Below are positions 33,237-41,209 of a stretch of DNA of 44,086 bases, piece by piece; position 1 is the first letter of the stretch; each line of letters begins with the position of its first letter. A model generated the notes under the pieces. It did not search any database, was not told the origin of the DNA, and saw only the letters and a program-made list of their open reading frames with translations. The DNA comes from CAYLNH01 sp964384625 (GTDB taxonomy: Bacteria > Verrucomicrobiota > Lentisphaeria > JABSQK01). Location of the stretch: positions 1-44,086 of the forward strand of contig CAYLNH010000024.1 in the NCBI GenBank assembly GCA_964384625.1, written 5' to 3'. Both the position numbers and the translations under genes were made by a program.

Positions 33237-34463
33237 CTACTCAAGCGCGACCACGCGGTCGCCCTCGATCACTTCGCCCTGCTTGTTCTCGGGCATGATT
33301 TCCGCCACCGCGAAGTTCTTGTAGACCTTCGTGACGACGACGTTGCAGATAAACTCGCGATCGCGCGCGACGGTCAGCTGGGTGCCGTAGACGATCTTGT
33401 CTTTGCCGCCGATATCGATGATCACGTAGTTGTAGTCGTAGTTGACTTTCTTGACCTTGCCGTCGAAGTGACGCCCAACCGACTGCGGGTTCAGCGGGCC
33501 GCCCTTCATGCTGTTGATGATGCCCTGCAGCTTGGCGACCTTGACGTTCAGACCCTCGTTCAGTTTCTTGAGGGAATCGATCTTGATCAGGTGCTTGGCG
33601 ATCTCTTCATTGGCGCGGTCGAGTTCGTCCTTGGCCTTGGCCAGTTGCTCTTCGACGGCCTTGATCTGGACGCGCAGGTTCTCGACCTCGGCAACCGTAT
33701 CCATGATTTTTTCGATGCCCTTGATCATGCTTTCGACATCGGCCGGATTGACTTCACGGATCTTCTCCGGGGTCACGCCGAGGCGTTCCTCGCCGCCCAG
33801 TTTCGAAACGGCCGTCGACAGGGCGTTGGAGTACCGCTGGTTCATGTCCTGCAGGTGACTGATGCCTTCCTTAACCTTGGACTGGGCCGCGTGGTAGTTC
33901 TCGGGCTGCATCAGTTCTTTGACGTCCAGGGCGGAATCCGGGTAGAGCTGTTCGTGGAAGCCCTTCAGCGAGGCCGTCAGGAACTTATCGCGCTTGTAGT
34001 ATTCGCCGAGATGGTTCTTCAGCTCAGCCAGTTGCTTGACTGATTTGTCCTCGGCCGGGTCATTGAGATCCGTGACCTGCAGGGGGTCATGGTCGAAGTC
34101 AGCGGCGATACCGACAATATACTCACTGAGGTTATCGCGCTGCTTGCGGATGCTTTCAGCCTGGTCGGTGAAGGTTTTCATCTTCTCCCGGATCCCCTGG
34201 CCGCTGTTCATCTTGTAATCGTTATGGAACTCGGCCCAGCCAAGTTTGCCCTGGCCGCCGGTGTCGTCGGTCTGCAGCTCATCGGCGATCTGCTCGGGTG
34301 ATTGATCATCGAGCACCTGCGCCGTCTGGGAAATGGTCTTCGCAAACAGATCACCCCGAGCACGAAGCTCTTTGCGACGATCATACAGCTTCCAGCCGAA
34401 CGCCACTGCCACGATCGCCATCAACAGGATGACTATGTTGAGAATACGGTTAGCAACAGCCAT
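33237..34463 (-). CDS. Membrane-anchored coiled-coil protein with conserved C-terminal domain
   Basis: This 408-residue protein has an N-terminal span (about 6-24, ILNIVILLMAIVAVAFGWKLY). A charged stretch follows, then a strong coiled coil at about 262-315 (VENLRVQIKAVEEQLAKAKD and onward). The compact C-terminal beta-rich domain (about 333-408) contains VKKVNYDYNYVIIDIGGKDK and ends with GDRVVALE. The same three-part plan is found in the protein encoded at 34671-35618, so they are paralogues. The C-terminal domain resembles small barrels that read 'function not from start, value fixed, state is defined' in envelope proteins, but I cannot name a family. AAGGAAGGGG precedes the ATG. A near-consensus promoter lies about 60 bases upstream. 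It leads an operon with the 43-residue peptide, the lipoprotein and the ligase-like gene. Confidence 0.8.
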   Translation of the reverse strand: MAVANRILNIVILLMAIVAVAFGWKLYDRRKELRARGDLFAKTISQTAQVLDDQSPEQIADELQTDDTGGQGKLGWAEFHNDYKMNSGQGIREKMKTFTDQAESIRKQRDNLSEYIVGIAADFDHDPLQVTDLNDPAEDKSVKQLAELKNHLGEYYKRDKFLTASLKGFHEQLYPDSALDVKELMQPENYHAAQSKVKEGISHLQDMNQRYSNALSTAVSKLGGEERLGVTPEKIREVNPADVESMIKGIEKIMDTVAEVENLRVQIKAVEEQLAKAKDELDRANEEIAKHLIKIDSLKKLNEGLNVKVAKLQGIINSMKGGPLNPQSVGRHFDGKVKKVNYDYNYVIIDIGGKDKIVYGTQLTVARDREFICNVVVTKVYKNFAVAEIMPENKQGEVIEGDRVVALE

Positions 34464-34522
34464 GGATTTCCCCTTCCTTTGTGACCTTAAATGTTCTCCA
34501 ACTTACCTGAAAATATCGCCGG

Positions 34523-34551
34523 AATATACGATGCCGGCCATCGGGTGTCAA
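34523..34551 (-). promoter_or_regulatory. Strong sigma-70 promoter of the coiled-coil envelope operon
   Basis: On the minus strand a consensus TTGACA (34551-34546) is followed after 17 bases by TATATT (34528-34523). The start codon is 60 bases downstream of the -10 box. This is the closest match to consensus in the window. No operator dyad is seen. Confidence 0.75.
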
Positions 34552-34670
34552 CAAGTTTTGTTTCAATTCCGCCTTTTTTTCCTCCCTTATTTCTGACGTT
34601 GTTGCGCAGCTTATGAAAGCGGGACTGCCGACTGCCAGGGGCCGCAGCCGGCAATCCCTGAATGTCGCCG

Positions 34671-35618
34671 TTATCGAACCTTGGGGATCAGCGGGTCGGG
34701 AAGAAACAGCGCTTCGTCGCCGGCCAACACGAATCCCTGGTTGGCCGCGGGCAGGATTTCCGCCACGGCATAACTCTTATAGGTGCGGGACACCCTGGCC
34801 TCACCGATATACTCTTTCTGCCGGTGAATCGCCAGGTCCGTGCCCTTTTCAAGCAGGTCCCAACCCATGTCCACAATGATGTAGTTGTACTCGTAATTGA
34901 CCTTGACGATCTTACCCCGACGTCGTTTGAGCTGGACCGGGTCCGGCGGATCGGGCCTTTCGTCCTGCTCCTCCAGCCGCCGCTGCAGATCGGCAATCCG
35001 GCTCTCCCCGGTCTTGACCAGACGCTCCAGACGTTCGATGTCGAGTTCCTGAAGCTTGAGATGTTCCGCCTGCAGCTTTTCCTGACGCTTCAGGTCGGCC
35101 ACCTGGGCGACCTCGTTGTTGAGATCACGGATCCGGCGGTGGATCGTGGCAACTGCGGCCGGCGACGCATCATTGACCCGCGCCTTCACCTGTTTGCCGA
35201 CACCGACAATGACGTCGGCGTAGCGCCGCTGCCTGGCGTCGAGCGCCGCGATCCGGTCGTTGGCGGCAGCCAGTTTGCCGGCGGTCTCGGCCAACGCCTC
35301 CCGTTCGTTGGCCAGATCCGTTTCCAGTGTGGCGATCATCTCGAGCTGTTCGTCGCGCTGATCGCGGATTGCCGCCGCATCGTCGACAAATCGATGCAGC
35401 CGGCGTCGATACCCCTCCGGATCCCGGCGGAACCGCCGCCAGTCCAGTTCGGCCTCACGATCACTGATGTGCCCGTAAGCCTTGTTCACCGTCTGCGCCA
35501 GCGCATCACCACGCTGCCGCAGTTCCCGACGCGCCCGGTACAAGCCGATGGAAAACACGGTTGCAGCCAGGGCGAGGATGAGGACGAGGATGTTCAGAGT
35601 TCGAGTCAGCACTGCCAT
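34671..35618 (-). CDS. Membrane-anchored coiled-coil protein, paralogue
   Basis: This 315-residue paralogue of the next gene downstream begins MAVLTRTLNILVLILALAAT (one span). It continues with long Arg/Glu/Ala-rich helices likely to form coiled coils (about 85-230) and ends in the shared C-terminal domain: GKIVKVNYEYNYIIVDMGWD, then RTYKSYAVAEILPAANQGF and GDEALFLPD. The spacer between span and coil is shorter than in the other copy. I chose the ATG at 35618, which has GGAG eight bases upstream. An ATG five codons earlier would place that GGAG inside the gene. The sequence after its stop can fold into a GC-rich hairpin (about 34627-34660) and the downstream gene has its own promoter, so the two are probably separate transcripts. 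The role is unknown. An envelope scaffold is plausible. Confidence 0.78.
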   Translation of the reverse strand: MAVLTRTLNILVLILALAATVFSIGLYRARRELRQRGDALAQTVNKAYGHISDREAELDWRRFRRDPEGYRRRLHRFVDDAAAIRDQRDEQLEMIATLETDLANEREALAETAGKLAAANDRIAALDARQRRYADVIVGVGKQVKARVNDASPAAVATIHRRIRDLNNEVAQVADLKRQEKLQAEHLKLQELDIERLERLVKTGESRIADLQRRLEEQDERPDPPDPVQLKRRRGKIVKVNYEYNYIIVDMGWDLLEKGTDLAIHRQKEYIGEARVSRTYKSYAVAEILPAANQGFVLAGDEALFLPDPLIPKVR

Positions 35619-35649
35619 TGGTTCGTCTCCCATGTGGCGGTTTCTGTTT

Positions 35650-36146
35650 CCTCCGCGTCCGGTCCTCCCCTAACGGACCGTTGCCCTACCATAAAAGCAG
35701 TTTTCCGCGAATGCAACGGCAACCGTCAAAAAAATGAGTAAAGAATGAACATACCAGTACATGCAGTGGACAAATCCACCAAAAAGCCTTCAGTATCCTG
35801 CCGAGCATGTACAGCATAACTTATTATTTTATAGAGTATTGACGGATTTTGAACACGGATGTTCAGCAATTGTTCGACGTACACTGGATGGGCTTTGCGA
35901 AGCTTTTTCAATCCGGACACGCAATCTCAAAAACCTGCATCTGAGGCTGCCCTTGCGGAATGACAAGACGCCGGCGCCCGGCTTGCAGCGGGAAGGCCAT
36001 GATCCCGTGACCGCGTTAGCACGTGGAACGGCGTGCGGTCGCGTTGGGGCAACGCCGCTCATCGCGCGACTCACGTGGATCCCGCTGACGGCTCGCTCGA
36101 AGAGGTGTATGAATTCACCGGGGATGTGTGGACCGGACCGGATCAT
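35650..36146. other. Intergenic stretch without a supported gene
   Basis: Short frames occur on both strands, but none has a ribosome-binding site or a recognisable product. A CGGTCC/GGACCG hairpin near 35660-35682 lies in the leader of the coiled-coil gene. The 35730-35860 part is AT-richer than its surroundings and probably holds the upstream control region. Confidence 0.4.
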
Positions 36147-36881
36147 CTACTTGCGGTCGGCGCCTCCCAGAATCCACCCCTTGAGGATCATCCCCAGCAG
36201 AATGCCCACCACCAGGATGACCCAGAACGGCCACGGCGAGTCCATGTGCTGCAGGGGGACGATGACATTCATGCCGAAGATGCCGGAGATGGCGGCCAAC
36301 GGGAAGAAGACGGCGGCCAGGATGTTGAGTCGATGCCCGGCGCGCATGGACTGCTCGGCAAACCGGGCTTCTTCCTCGGTTTTGCGGGCGATGGAGAAAT
36401 CAAGGGCGTTCTTGGTATCCTGGTAGATACGATCAAAGGAGCGGTCGAGTTCACCGGCCTGGTCGCGCAGCCCGATAATGTCGCGGTCGTCGCGAACGGC
36501 TTCCCGGGCGGACTGCAGAGCGGCATGCAGACCGGCGATGACGGGTCGCACCGCCGCGAGTCGTTCGAGGATCCGGAAGTAGTCTTCGGCTTCATCGGCG
36601 CTGCGGTAGTGCTGTTTGAGTTCTTCTTCGACCTCGTCGAAGGCCGCGACATGGGCGGCGAGCATTTTCAGACCGTTGCCGCGCGCGCTGAACTGCCATT
36701 CCCCGGCGGGATTTCGCCAGAAGAAGACAGGTTCCGGGTCCCAATCCCCGGCGTCGGGCAGTTGATGCAGGATAAGCAACAGGTGTCCGTCTTCGAACAT
36801 GGCCCGTTGTTTGCCCGCGGTCTTTTTTCCGAAGCGCCGGATGATTGCGTCCGGCAGTTTCCAGGTTCCCGGCAGTTTCAT
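36147..36881 (-). CDS. CorA-like divalent-metal transporter, short form
   Basis: This 244-residue protein ends in the CorA two-helix pore module. A long amphipathic helix (SFDRIYQDTKNALDFSIARK...) leads into NILAAVFFPLAAISGIFGMN, with the invariant GMN at 203-205, then a short loop (VIVPLQHMDSPW) and a second span. The cytosolic N-terminal domain is roughly 70-100 residues shorter than in classic CorA proteins. The loop after GMN also lacks the usual MPE(L) sequence, so ion choice (Mg, Co, Ni, Zn) and transport direction are uncertain. GGAAGGAAGG gives a strong ribosome-binding site. It appears to be transcribed alone. Confidence 0.85.
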   Translation of the reverse strand: MKLPGTWKLPDAIIRRFGKKTAGKQRAMFEDGHLLLILHQLPDAGDWDPEPVFFWRNPAGEWQFSARGNGLKMLAAHVAAFDEVEEELKQHYRSADEAEDYFRILERLAAVRPVIAGLHAALQSAREAVRDDRDIIGLRDQAGELDRSFDRIYQDTKNALDFSIARKTEEEARFAEQSMRAGHRLNILAAVFFPLAAISGIFGMNVIVPLQHMDSPWPFWVILVVGILLGMILKGWILGGADRK

Positions 36882-37530
36882 CTTGCACCTTCCTTCCGAT
36901 TAAGGGCTGCGGCCCCGGCTGTCGGCCCAGGGGCCGACGCGAGATTCGCCTGGCCCGTTGTGCCGGGGTTGCTTCCAATACACCGGGGCAGTTTCGGCCC
37001 ACGGCTTCGTTGATCTCCGGCTCCAACAGCTCGCGGAGACCGTCGCTTCATAGGCGGATTCACAAATACGCTGACATTTGACCGAAACAACCCGTCGGGG
37101 CACCCTTTCGGCGCGCCGCCGCCAGGGCTCCAGACCGCCACGCCAGGCGGCGCGGCCGATCNNNNNNNNNNGCCGCCGCCAGCGCCCCAGGCAAAACGCA
37201 ACTGCTTTCTGCGCTGGTCCGGCGGCCCGGCTGCGGACCGGAATTGTTCCCGGCAACACATCAGCTGGTATTTTGCACCGGTCCTAAAGTAAATGTGGCG
37301 GCAGCCAAAACAAGGCCTCGAGTATGCCCTCGTTTTCTGCCCTTCTTTACATCCAGTCCCGACTCTCAAGAGGCCGGAAACCTGCGGTCCTTTTGAGGAT
37401 CTGTCAGCGGCATGAAGTCAGTACCACCCCCCTGTTTTGCCGCCGGGTGCAGGTGACCGACCCTGAAAGTCCGCACCGTAAAGGTCCGGGATCTCGACGC
37501 CGAATGCAGAGGGCAGCAGACGGGGGCTGA
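36882..37530. other. Gene-poor stretch with the scaffold gap
   Basis: Ten N at 37162-37171 mark an assembly join in GC-rich sequence. No gene is supported on either side. The 28-bp repeat copy 2 is at 37327-37354. True distance and content across the join are unknown, so the neighbours on either side should not be assumed adjacent. Confidence 0.8.
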
Positions 37531-37641
37531 CGGCCGTGGTAATGCGTCAGTGACGGGGAGTAGCGTCTACCGCCGTTCCACCACCGGCAGGAGAACTGCA
37601 CGCGGGGGGCCACTCCCCGTCACTGACGCATTACCGGCCGT
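37531..37641. repeat. Large inverted repeat
   Basis: Arms at 37538-37561 and 37612-37635 are perfectly complementary over 24 bases (left arm begins GGTAATGCGTCAGTGACGGG). Beyond a two-base bulge the pairing continues through ACGGCC. The 50 bases between the arms hold no gene. It could be a miniature mobile element, a repeat of the REP type or a very stable RNA hairpin. Target-site duplications were not evident. Confidence 0.75.
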
Positions 37642-37810
37642 GCCGCAATCGCCTTTACAGGCAGGGAAAGGGCCGATATATTGGCATTGTATCATTGCCG
37701 GAACCGGAGTTCGGCACCGGCCGAACGGCGATCCGGCAACCGGGCGATGGGCGCGCCCTTCGCAACGAATCGGAGAACCAGCAATCAACTGCAGGATATC
37801 GGGAACCGCC

Positions 37811-39058
37811 ATGGCTAAGCCAATTGTTCGATTCTTTCTTGTTTCACTCGTTGTTTTCAGCTTCGGTCCCCTCTGGGCACAGTCTGCCCCGAAAGCGCGA
37901 CAGAACCCGAAGATCGCGGCGATGAAATCCGTCGTCGCCGGTAAAAACGAGTTTGCCGCCGGTCTGTACGGACAGTTGCAGCGGCTGCAGCCGGGCAACA
38001 TCTGCTTCTCGCCCTACAGCGTGTCGACGGCGCTGTCGATGAGCGCTCTGGGCGCCCGCGGCAACACCGGCAAGCAGTACAAGGAGGTCCTGCACATCGA
38101 CCTGGCGCCGAAGCAGTACCACCCGGCGGTGCTCAACCTGCAGAAAGAGATCCGGAAGGGCAAACACAGCGACAAGGCGTATGTCTTTGAAATGGCCAAC
38201 GGCGTCTGGGCGCAGGAGGGCTATCGCTTCCGCAGTGATTTCGTCAAGCCGCTGCGCGGGTTCTACGGCGACGGCGCCTTCACCGAGTTTAATCTGCGGA
38301 ATCGCACGGACTACGCCCGCAAGCGGATCAACCTCTGGGCGGAGCGCGAGACCAACCGGATGATCCCCGACATGGTGCCGGACAACCTGATCGACAAACG
38401 CACCGTACTCATGGTCATGAGCGGCGTCATTTTTCGCGGCAACTGGGCCAGCGGCTTTCCGAAGGCCGGGACGCGCGCGGCGCAATTCCGGACGCCCGGC
38501 GGCAAGGTCGTTCGCGTCCCCATGATGCAGCAGAGCGCCAGACTGCCCTATGCCGAGGTGAAGGACGTGGTCAAACTGGTGGAACTGCCGTACTTCGGCG
38601 ATGACTTGTCGATGGTCGTGATCCTGCCGGTGGTCAAAGACGAGACCTGGGACGAGTCGTTCACGGAACTCGAAAAGGAACTGAGCGCCAAACTGCTGAC
38701 GACCTGGCTGCAGGCCCTGAAACGCCAGCCGGTCATGGTCAATCTGCCGCGTTTCGAAATCAACACGGCCTACGATCTGAACCGGGAACTGCAGGGGGCG
38801 GGCCTGACCGACGCGTTCAGCACGAGCAAAGCCGACTTCTCCGGTATGGCAGCCCGGAACCGGCCGCCGCTGTACCTGAAATCAGTCCTGCACCGGGTCC
38901 GCCTGGAGGTCCGGGAAACGGGCGTGCAGCGCACCAGGCCCGGCGGCAAATTCAGCGGCTGGGAATTCAAAGCGAACCGGCCGTTCATCTTCCTGGTCCG
39001 CCATCGGCGGACCAACACCATCCTGTTCCTGGGGCGCATCCTGGATCCCACGAAGTAG
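37811..39058 (+). CDS. Secreted serpin-fold protein with non-inhibitory reactive loop
   Basis: This 415-residue protein has a signal peptide (about 1-24, ending FGPLWAQS) and the serpin fold. Evidence includes NICFSPYSVSTALSMSALGARG, VLMVMSGVIFRGNWASGF, LSMVVILPVV and the end KANRPFIFLVRHRRTNTILFLGRIL. The hinge and reactive loop are abnormal: after LHRVRLEV comes RETGVQRTRPGGKFSGWEFK instead of the small-residue hinge. The loop is about ten residues shorter than in the serpin at 13943. Bulky and charged residues at the hinge and a short loop should prevent insertion into the central sheet, so protease trapping is unlikely. It may act as a binding or storage protein, or as a decoy. The ATG at 37811 fits the signal peptide. 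The ribosome-binding site is weak. A large inverted repeat lies about 170 bases upstream. Confidence 0.9.
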   Translation: MAKPIVRFFLVSLVVFSFGPLWAQSAPKARQNPKIAAMKSVVAGKNEFAAGLYGQLQRLQPGNICFSPYSVSTALSMSALGARGNTGKQYKEVLHIDLAPKQYHPAVLNLQKEIRKGKHSDKAYVFEMANGVWAQEGYRFRSDFVKPLRGFYGDGAFTEFNLRNRTDYARKRINLWAERETNRMIPDMVPDNLIDKRTVLMVMSGVIFRGNWASGFPKAGTRAAQFRTPGGKVVRVPMMQQSARLPYAEVKDVVKLVELPYFGDDLSMVVILPVVKDETWDESFTELEKELSAKLLTTWLQALKRQPVMVNLPRFEINTAYDLNRELQGAGLTDAFSTSKADFSGMAARNRPPLYLKSVLHRVRLEVRETGVQRTRPGGKFSGWEFKANRPFIFLVRHRRTNTILFLGRILDPTK

Positions 39059-39287
39059 ATCAGCCCGGCGACAGGTGGTCCGCCACTGATCCAGATCCCG
39101 ATCGGCGCGGCGGAAGTCCTTGCCGCCGGAGATCCCCTTCATGAACGGCTCGGCGGACGGAACGAGATCCTCCGGCAGAGAGCCGGAAACCGCTTCGGCG
39201 CCCCCTCGCTCACGTCCGGGAGGACAGCGCTTCGCGCTGAACCACGACTGGCGAACGTCTCCGTGCCGGCACGGCCGGAACGTATTG

Positions 39288-40967
39288 TCAGTCGGCGGAC
39301 AGCACTGCGCCCCTCGACGCATTCGTCACCATGGTGCGGTAGCGCTGGAGCCAGCGGCCGGTTACGTCCTTGTGCAGCGGCGTCCAGCCGTCCCGGCGTT
39401 GAGCCAGTTCCGCTTCGTCGACGAGCAGATCCACTGTGCCCGCGTCCAGATCGATGGCGATCCGGTCGCCGTCCTGAATCAGCCCGATGGGTCCGCCCTC
39501 GGCGGCTTCGGGCGAGACATGGCCGATGGCGGCCCCCCGCGTACCGCCGCTGAACCGGCCGTCGGTGATCAAAGCCACCGACTCGCCCAGGCCCATGCCG
39601 ACAATGGCTGAAGTCGGCGCCAGCATCTCCCGCATGCCGGGACCGCCTCGCGGGCCTTCATAGCGGATGATCACAACGTCGCCGGACTGAATTTCACCGC
39701 CGTCAATTGCGGCCTGAGCGGCTTCTTCGGATTCGAAGACCTTCGCCGGGCCGGTGTGCTGCCGCATCTGGTCCACGACCGCGGCGACCTTGACCACGCC
39801 GCCCTCGGGAGCCAACGAACCGAAGACGATCCGCAAGCCGCCCTTGGCGTCGTACGGGTTGTCCAACGTGCGGATTACCTCCGTATCCTGAATATCGAAC
39901 GCGGCGTCGGCGGTGATCTCGGCGACGGTCTTACCGGAGACGGTGCGGGCGTCGGCATGCAGGAACCCACCCCTGGCAAGCTCTTTCAGGATCGCGTGGA
40001 TGCCGCCGGCGTGGTCCAGGTCCTCGATGTGATACTCGGAAGACGGCGCGATTTTGCAGAGCGTCGGCGTGTTCCGGCCGATCTCGTCGATCGTTTTCAG
40101 GGAAACCTCGATGCCGGCCTCATGGGCGATCGCCAGAGTATGCAGAACGGTGTTCGTGCTGCCGCCCATGGCAACGTCCAGACGGAACGCATTTTCAAAG
40201 GACTCGCGGGTCAGCAGATCCAACGGTTTCACATCGTCCTCGACCAGCTTCATCAGTTGCGCCACCGACTTCATCTTCAGTTCTTCGCGCCGCGGGTCGA
40301 CGGCGAGGATGGAGCCGTTGCCGGGCAATGCCAGACCGAGGGCCTCGCACAGGCAGTTCATCGAGTTCGCGGTGAACATGCCCGAGCAACTGCCGCAGGT
40401 CGGGCAGGCGTTCTGTTCGATCTCGAGCAGTTCATCTTCGGTAACGCGGCCGTTCTTGACGCCGGCCAGGCCTTCAAAGACATTGATCAGGTCGATCTTC
40501 CTGCCGCTGGACAGCTTGCCGGCTTTCATCGGGCCGCCGGACAAAAAGACACAGGGGATGTTCACCCGCATGGCGGCCATCAGCATGCCGGGGATAATCT
40601 TGTCGCAGTTAGGAATGAAGATAGCGCCGTCCATCGGATGCGCCCGCAGCATGGTCTCCACCGTATCGGCAATCAGTTCACGGCTGGGCAGACTCCACTT
40701 CATGCCGTCGTGGCCCATGGCGATACCGTCGTCAACTCCGATCGTGTTGAATTCGAAGGGCACGGCGCCGGCTTCGCGGATGTATTCTTTGACGGTCTGG
40801 ACATACTCATTCAAGTGGGTATGCCCGGGAACGATGTCGACATAGGAATTGACCACCGCGATAAACGGTTTGTCGAAATCGGATTCTCGCTTGATGGACT
40901 GGGTCGCCCGCAGAAGCGAGCGATGCGGAGCCCGGTCGATGCCTTTCTTGATCGTATCACTGCGCAT
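39288..40967 (-). CDS. ilvD: Dihydroxy-acid dehydratase
   Basis: This 559-residue iron-sulfur enzyme catalyses the dehydration of 2,3-dihydroxy-isovalerate and -methylvalerate in valine and isoleucine synthesis. Cluster and metal motifs are PNCDKIIPGM (C121, K123) and NACPTCGSCSGMFTANSMNC (C188, C191, C194). The site where [2Fe-2S] members have a third cysteine reads VPGHTHL with Gly, as in E. coli IlvD. That suggests an oxygen-labile [4Fe-4S] type, though it is only a one-residue argument. GHVSPEAAEGGPIGLI marks the C-terminal barrel. GAGGACAG precedes the ATG. No other branched-chain genes are next to it. The 229 bases between the second serpin and its stop hold nothing I can name. Confidence 0.97.
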   Translation of the reverse strand: MRSDTIKKGIDRAPHRSLLRATQSIKRESDFDKPFIAVVNSYVDIVPGHTHLNEYVQTVKEYIREAGAVPFEFNTIGVDDGIAMGHDGMKWSLPSRELIADTVETMLRAHPMDGAIFIPNCDKIIPGMLMAAMRVNIPCVFLSGGPMKAGKLSSGRKIDLINVFEGLAGVKNGRVTEDELLEIEQNACPTCGSCSGMFTANSMNCLCEALGLALPGNGSILAVDPRREELKMKSVAQLMKLVEDDVKPLDLLTRESFENAFRLDVAMGGSTNTVLHTLAIAHEAGIEVSLKTIDEIGRNTPTLCKIAPSSEYHIEDLDHAGGIHAILKELARGGFLHADARTVSGKTVAEITADAAFDIQDTEVIRTLDNPYDAKGGLRIVFGSLAPEGGVVKVAAVVDQMRQHTGPAKVFESEEAAQAAIDGGEIQSGDVVIIRYEGPRGGPGMREMLAPTSAIVGMGLGESVALITDGRFSGGTRGAAIGHVSPEAAEGGPIGLIQDGDRIAIDLDAGTVDLLVDEAELAQRRDGWTPLHKDVTGRWLQRYRTMVTNASRGAVLSAD

Positions 40968-41170
40968 GGTCTGTCCTCATACCTGAAGTTCGCAAGGGTA
41001 ATCGCCTGAAGTCCGTCCGGAAACGGGGGCCTACACATATCACAAGTCCGACCGATGGCAAGGCTGCCCGGTCAATCGTCGCCTGCCGCAATCCAACTTC
41101 ACCTGCCGCGATAAGTTCGCCCTCGCTGCCAGACGCCGGATTGCGCCGTCAGCCGGTGGCACGAACCCGG

Positions 41171-41188
41171 TTCACAGCGTATTGTGAA
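41171..41188. promoter_or_regulatory. Small dyad upstream of the HEAT-repeat gene
   Basis: TTCACA and TGTGAA flank six bases, 22 bases before the start codon. It could be an operator or a leader hairpin. Support is weak. Confidence 0.25.
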
Positions 41189-41209
41189 TGGAAGCCATGG
41201 GGCACAATC

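Noticed and set aside
36882..37370. Protein-coding frames crossing the N stretch
   Set aside because: Frames read through undetermined bases, lack start signals, and have translations of biased composition.
38882..39322. Minus-strand frame between ilvD and the second serpin
   Set aside because: It overlaps the conserved 3' end of the serpin gene, has no ribosome-binding site and no recognisable motif.
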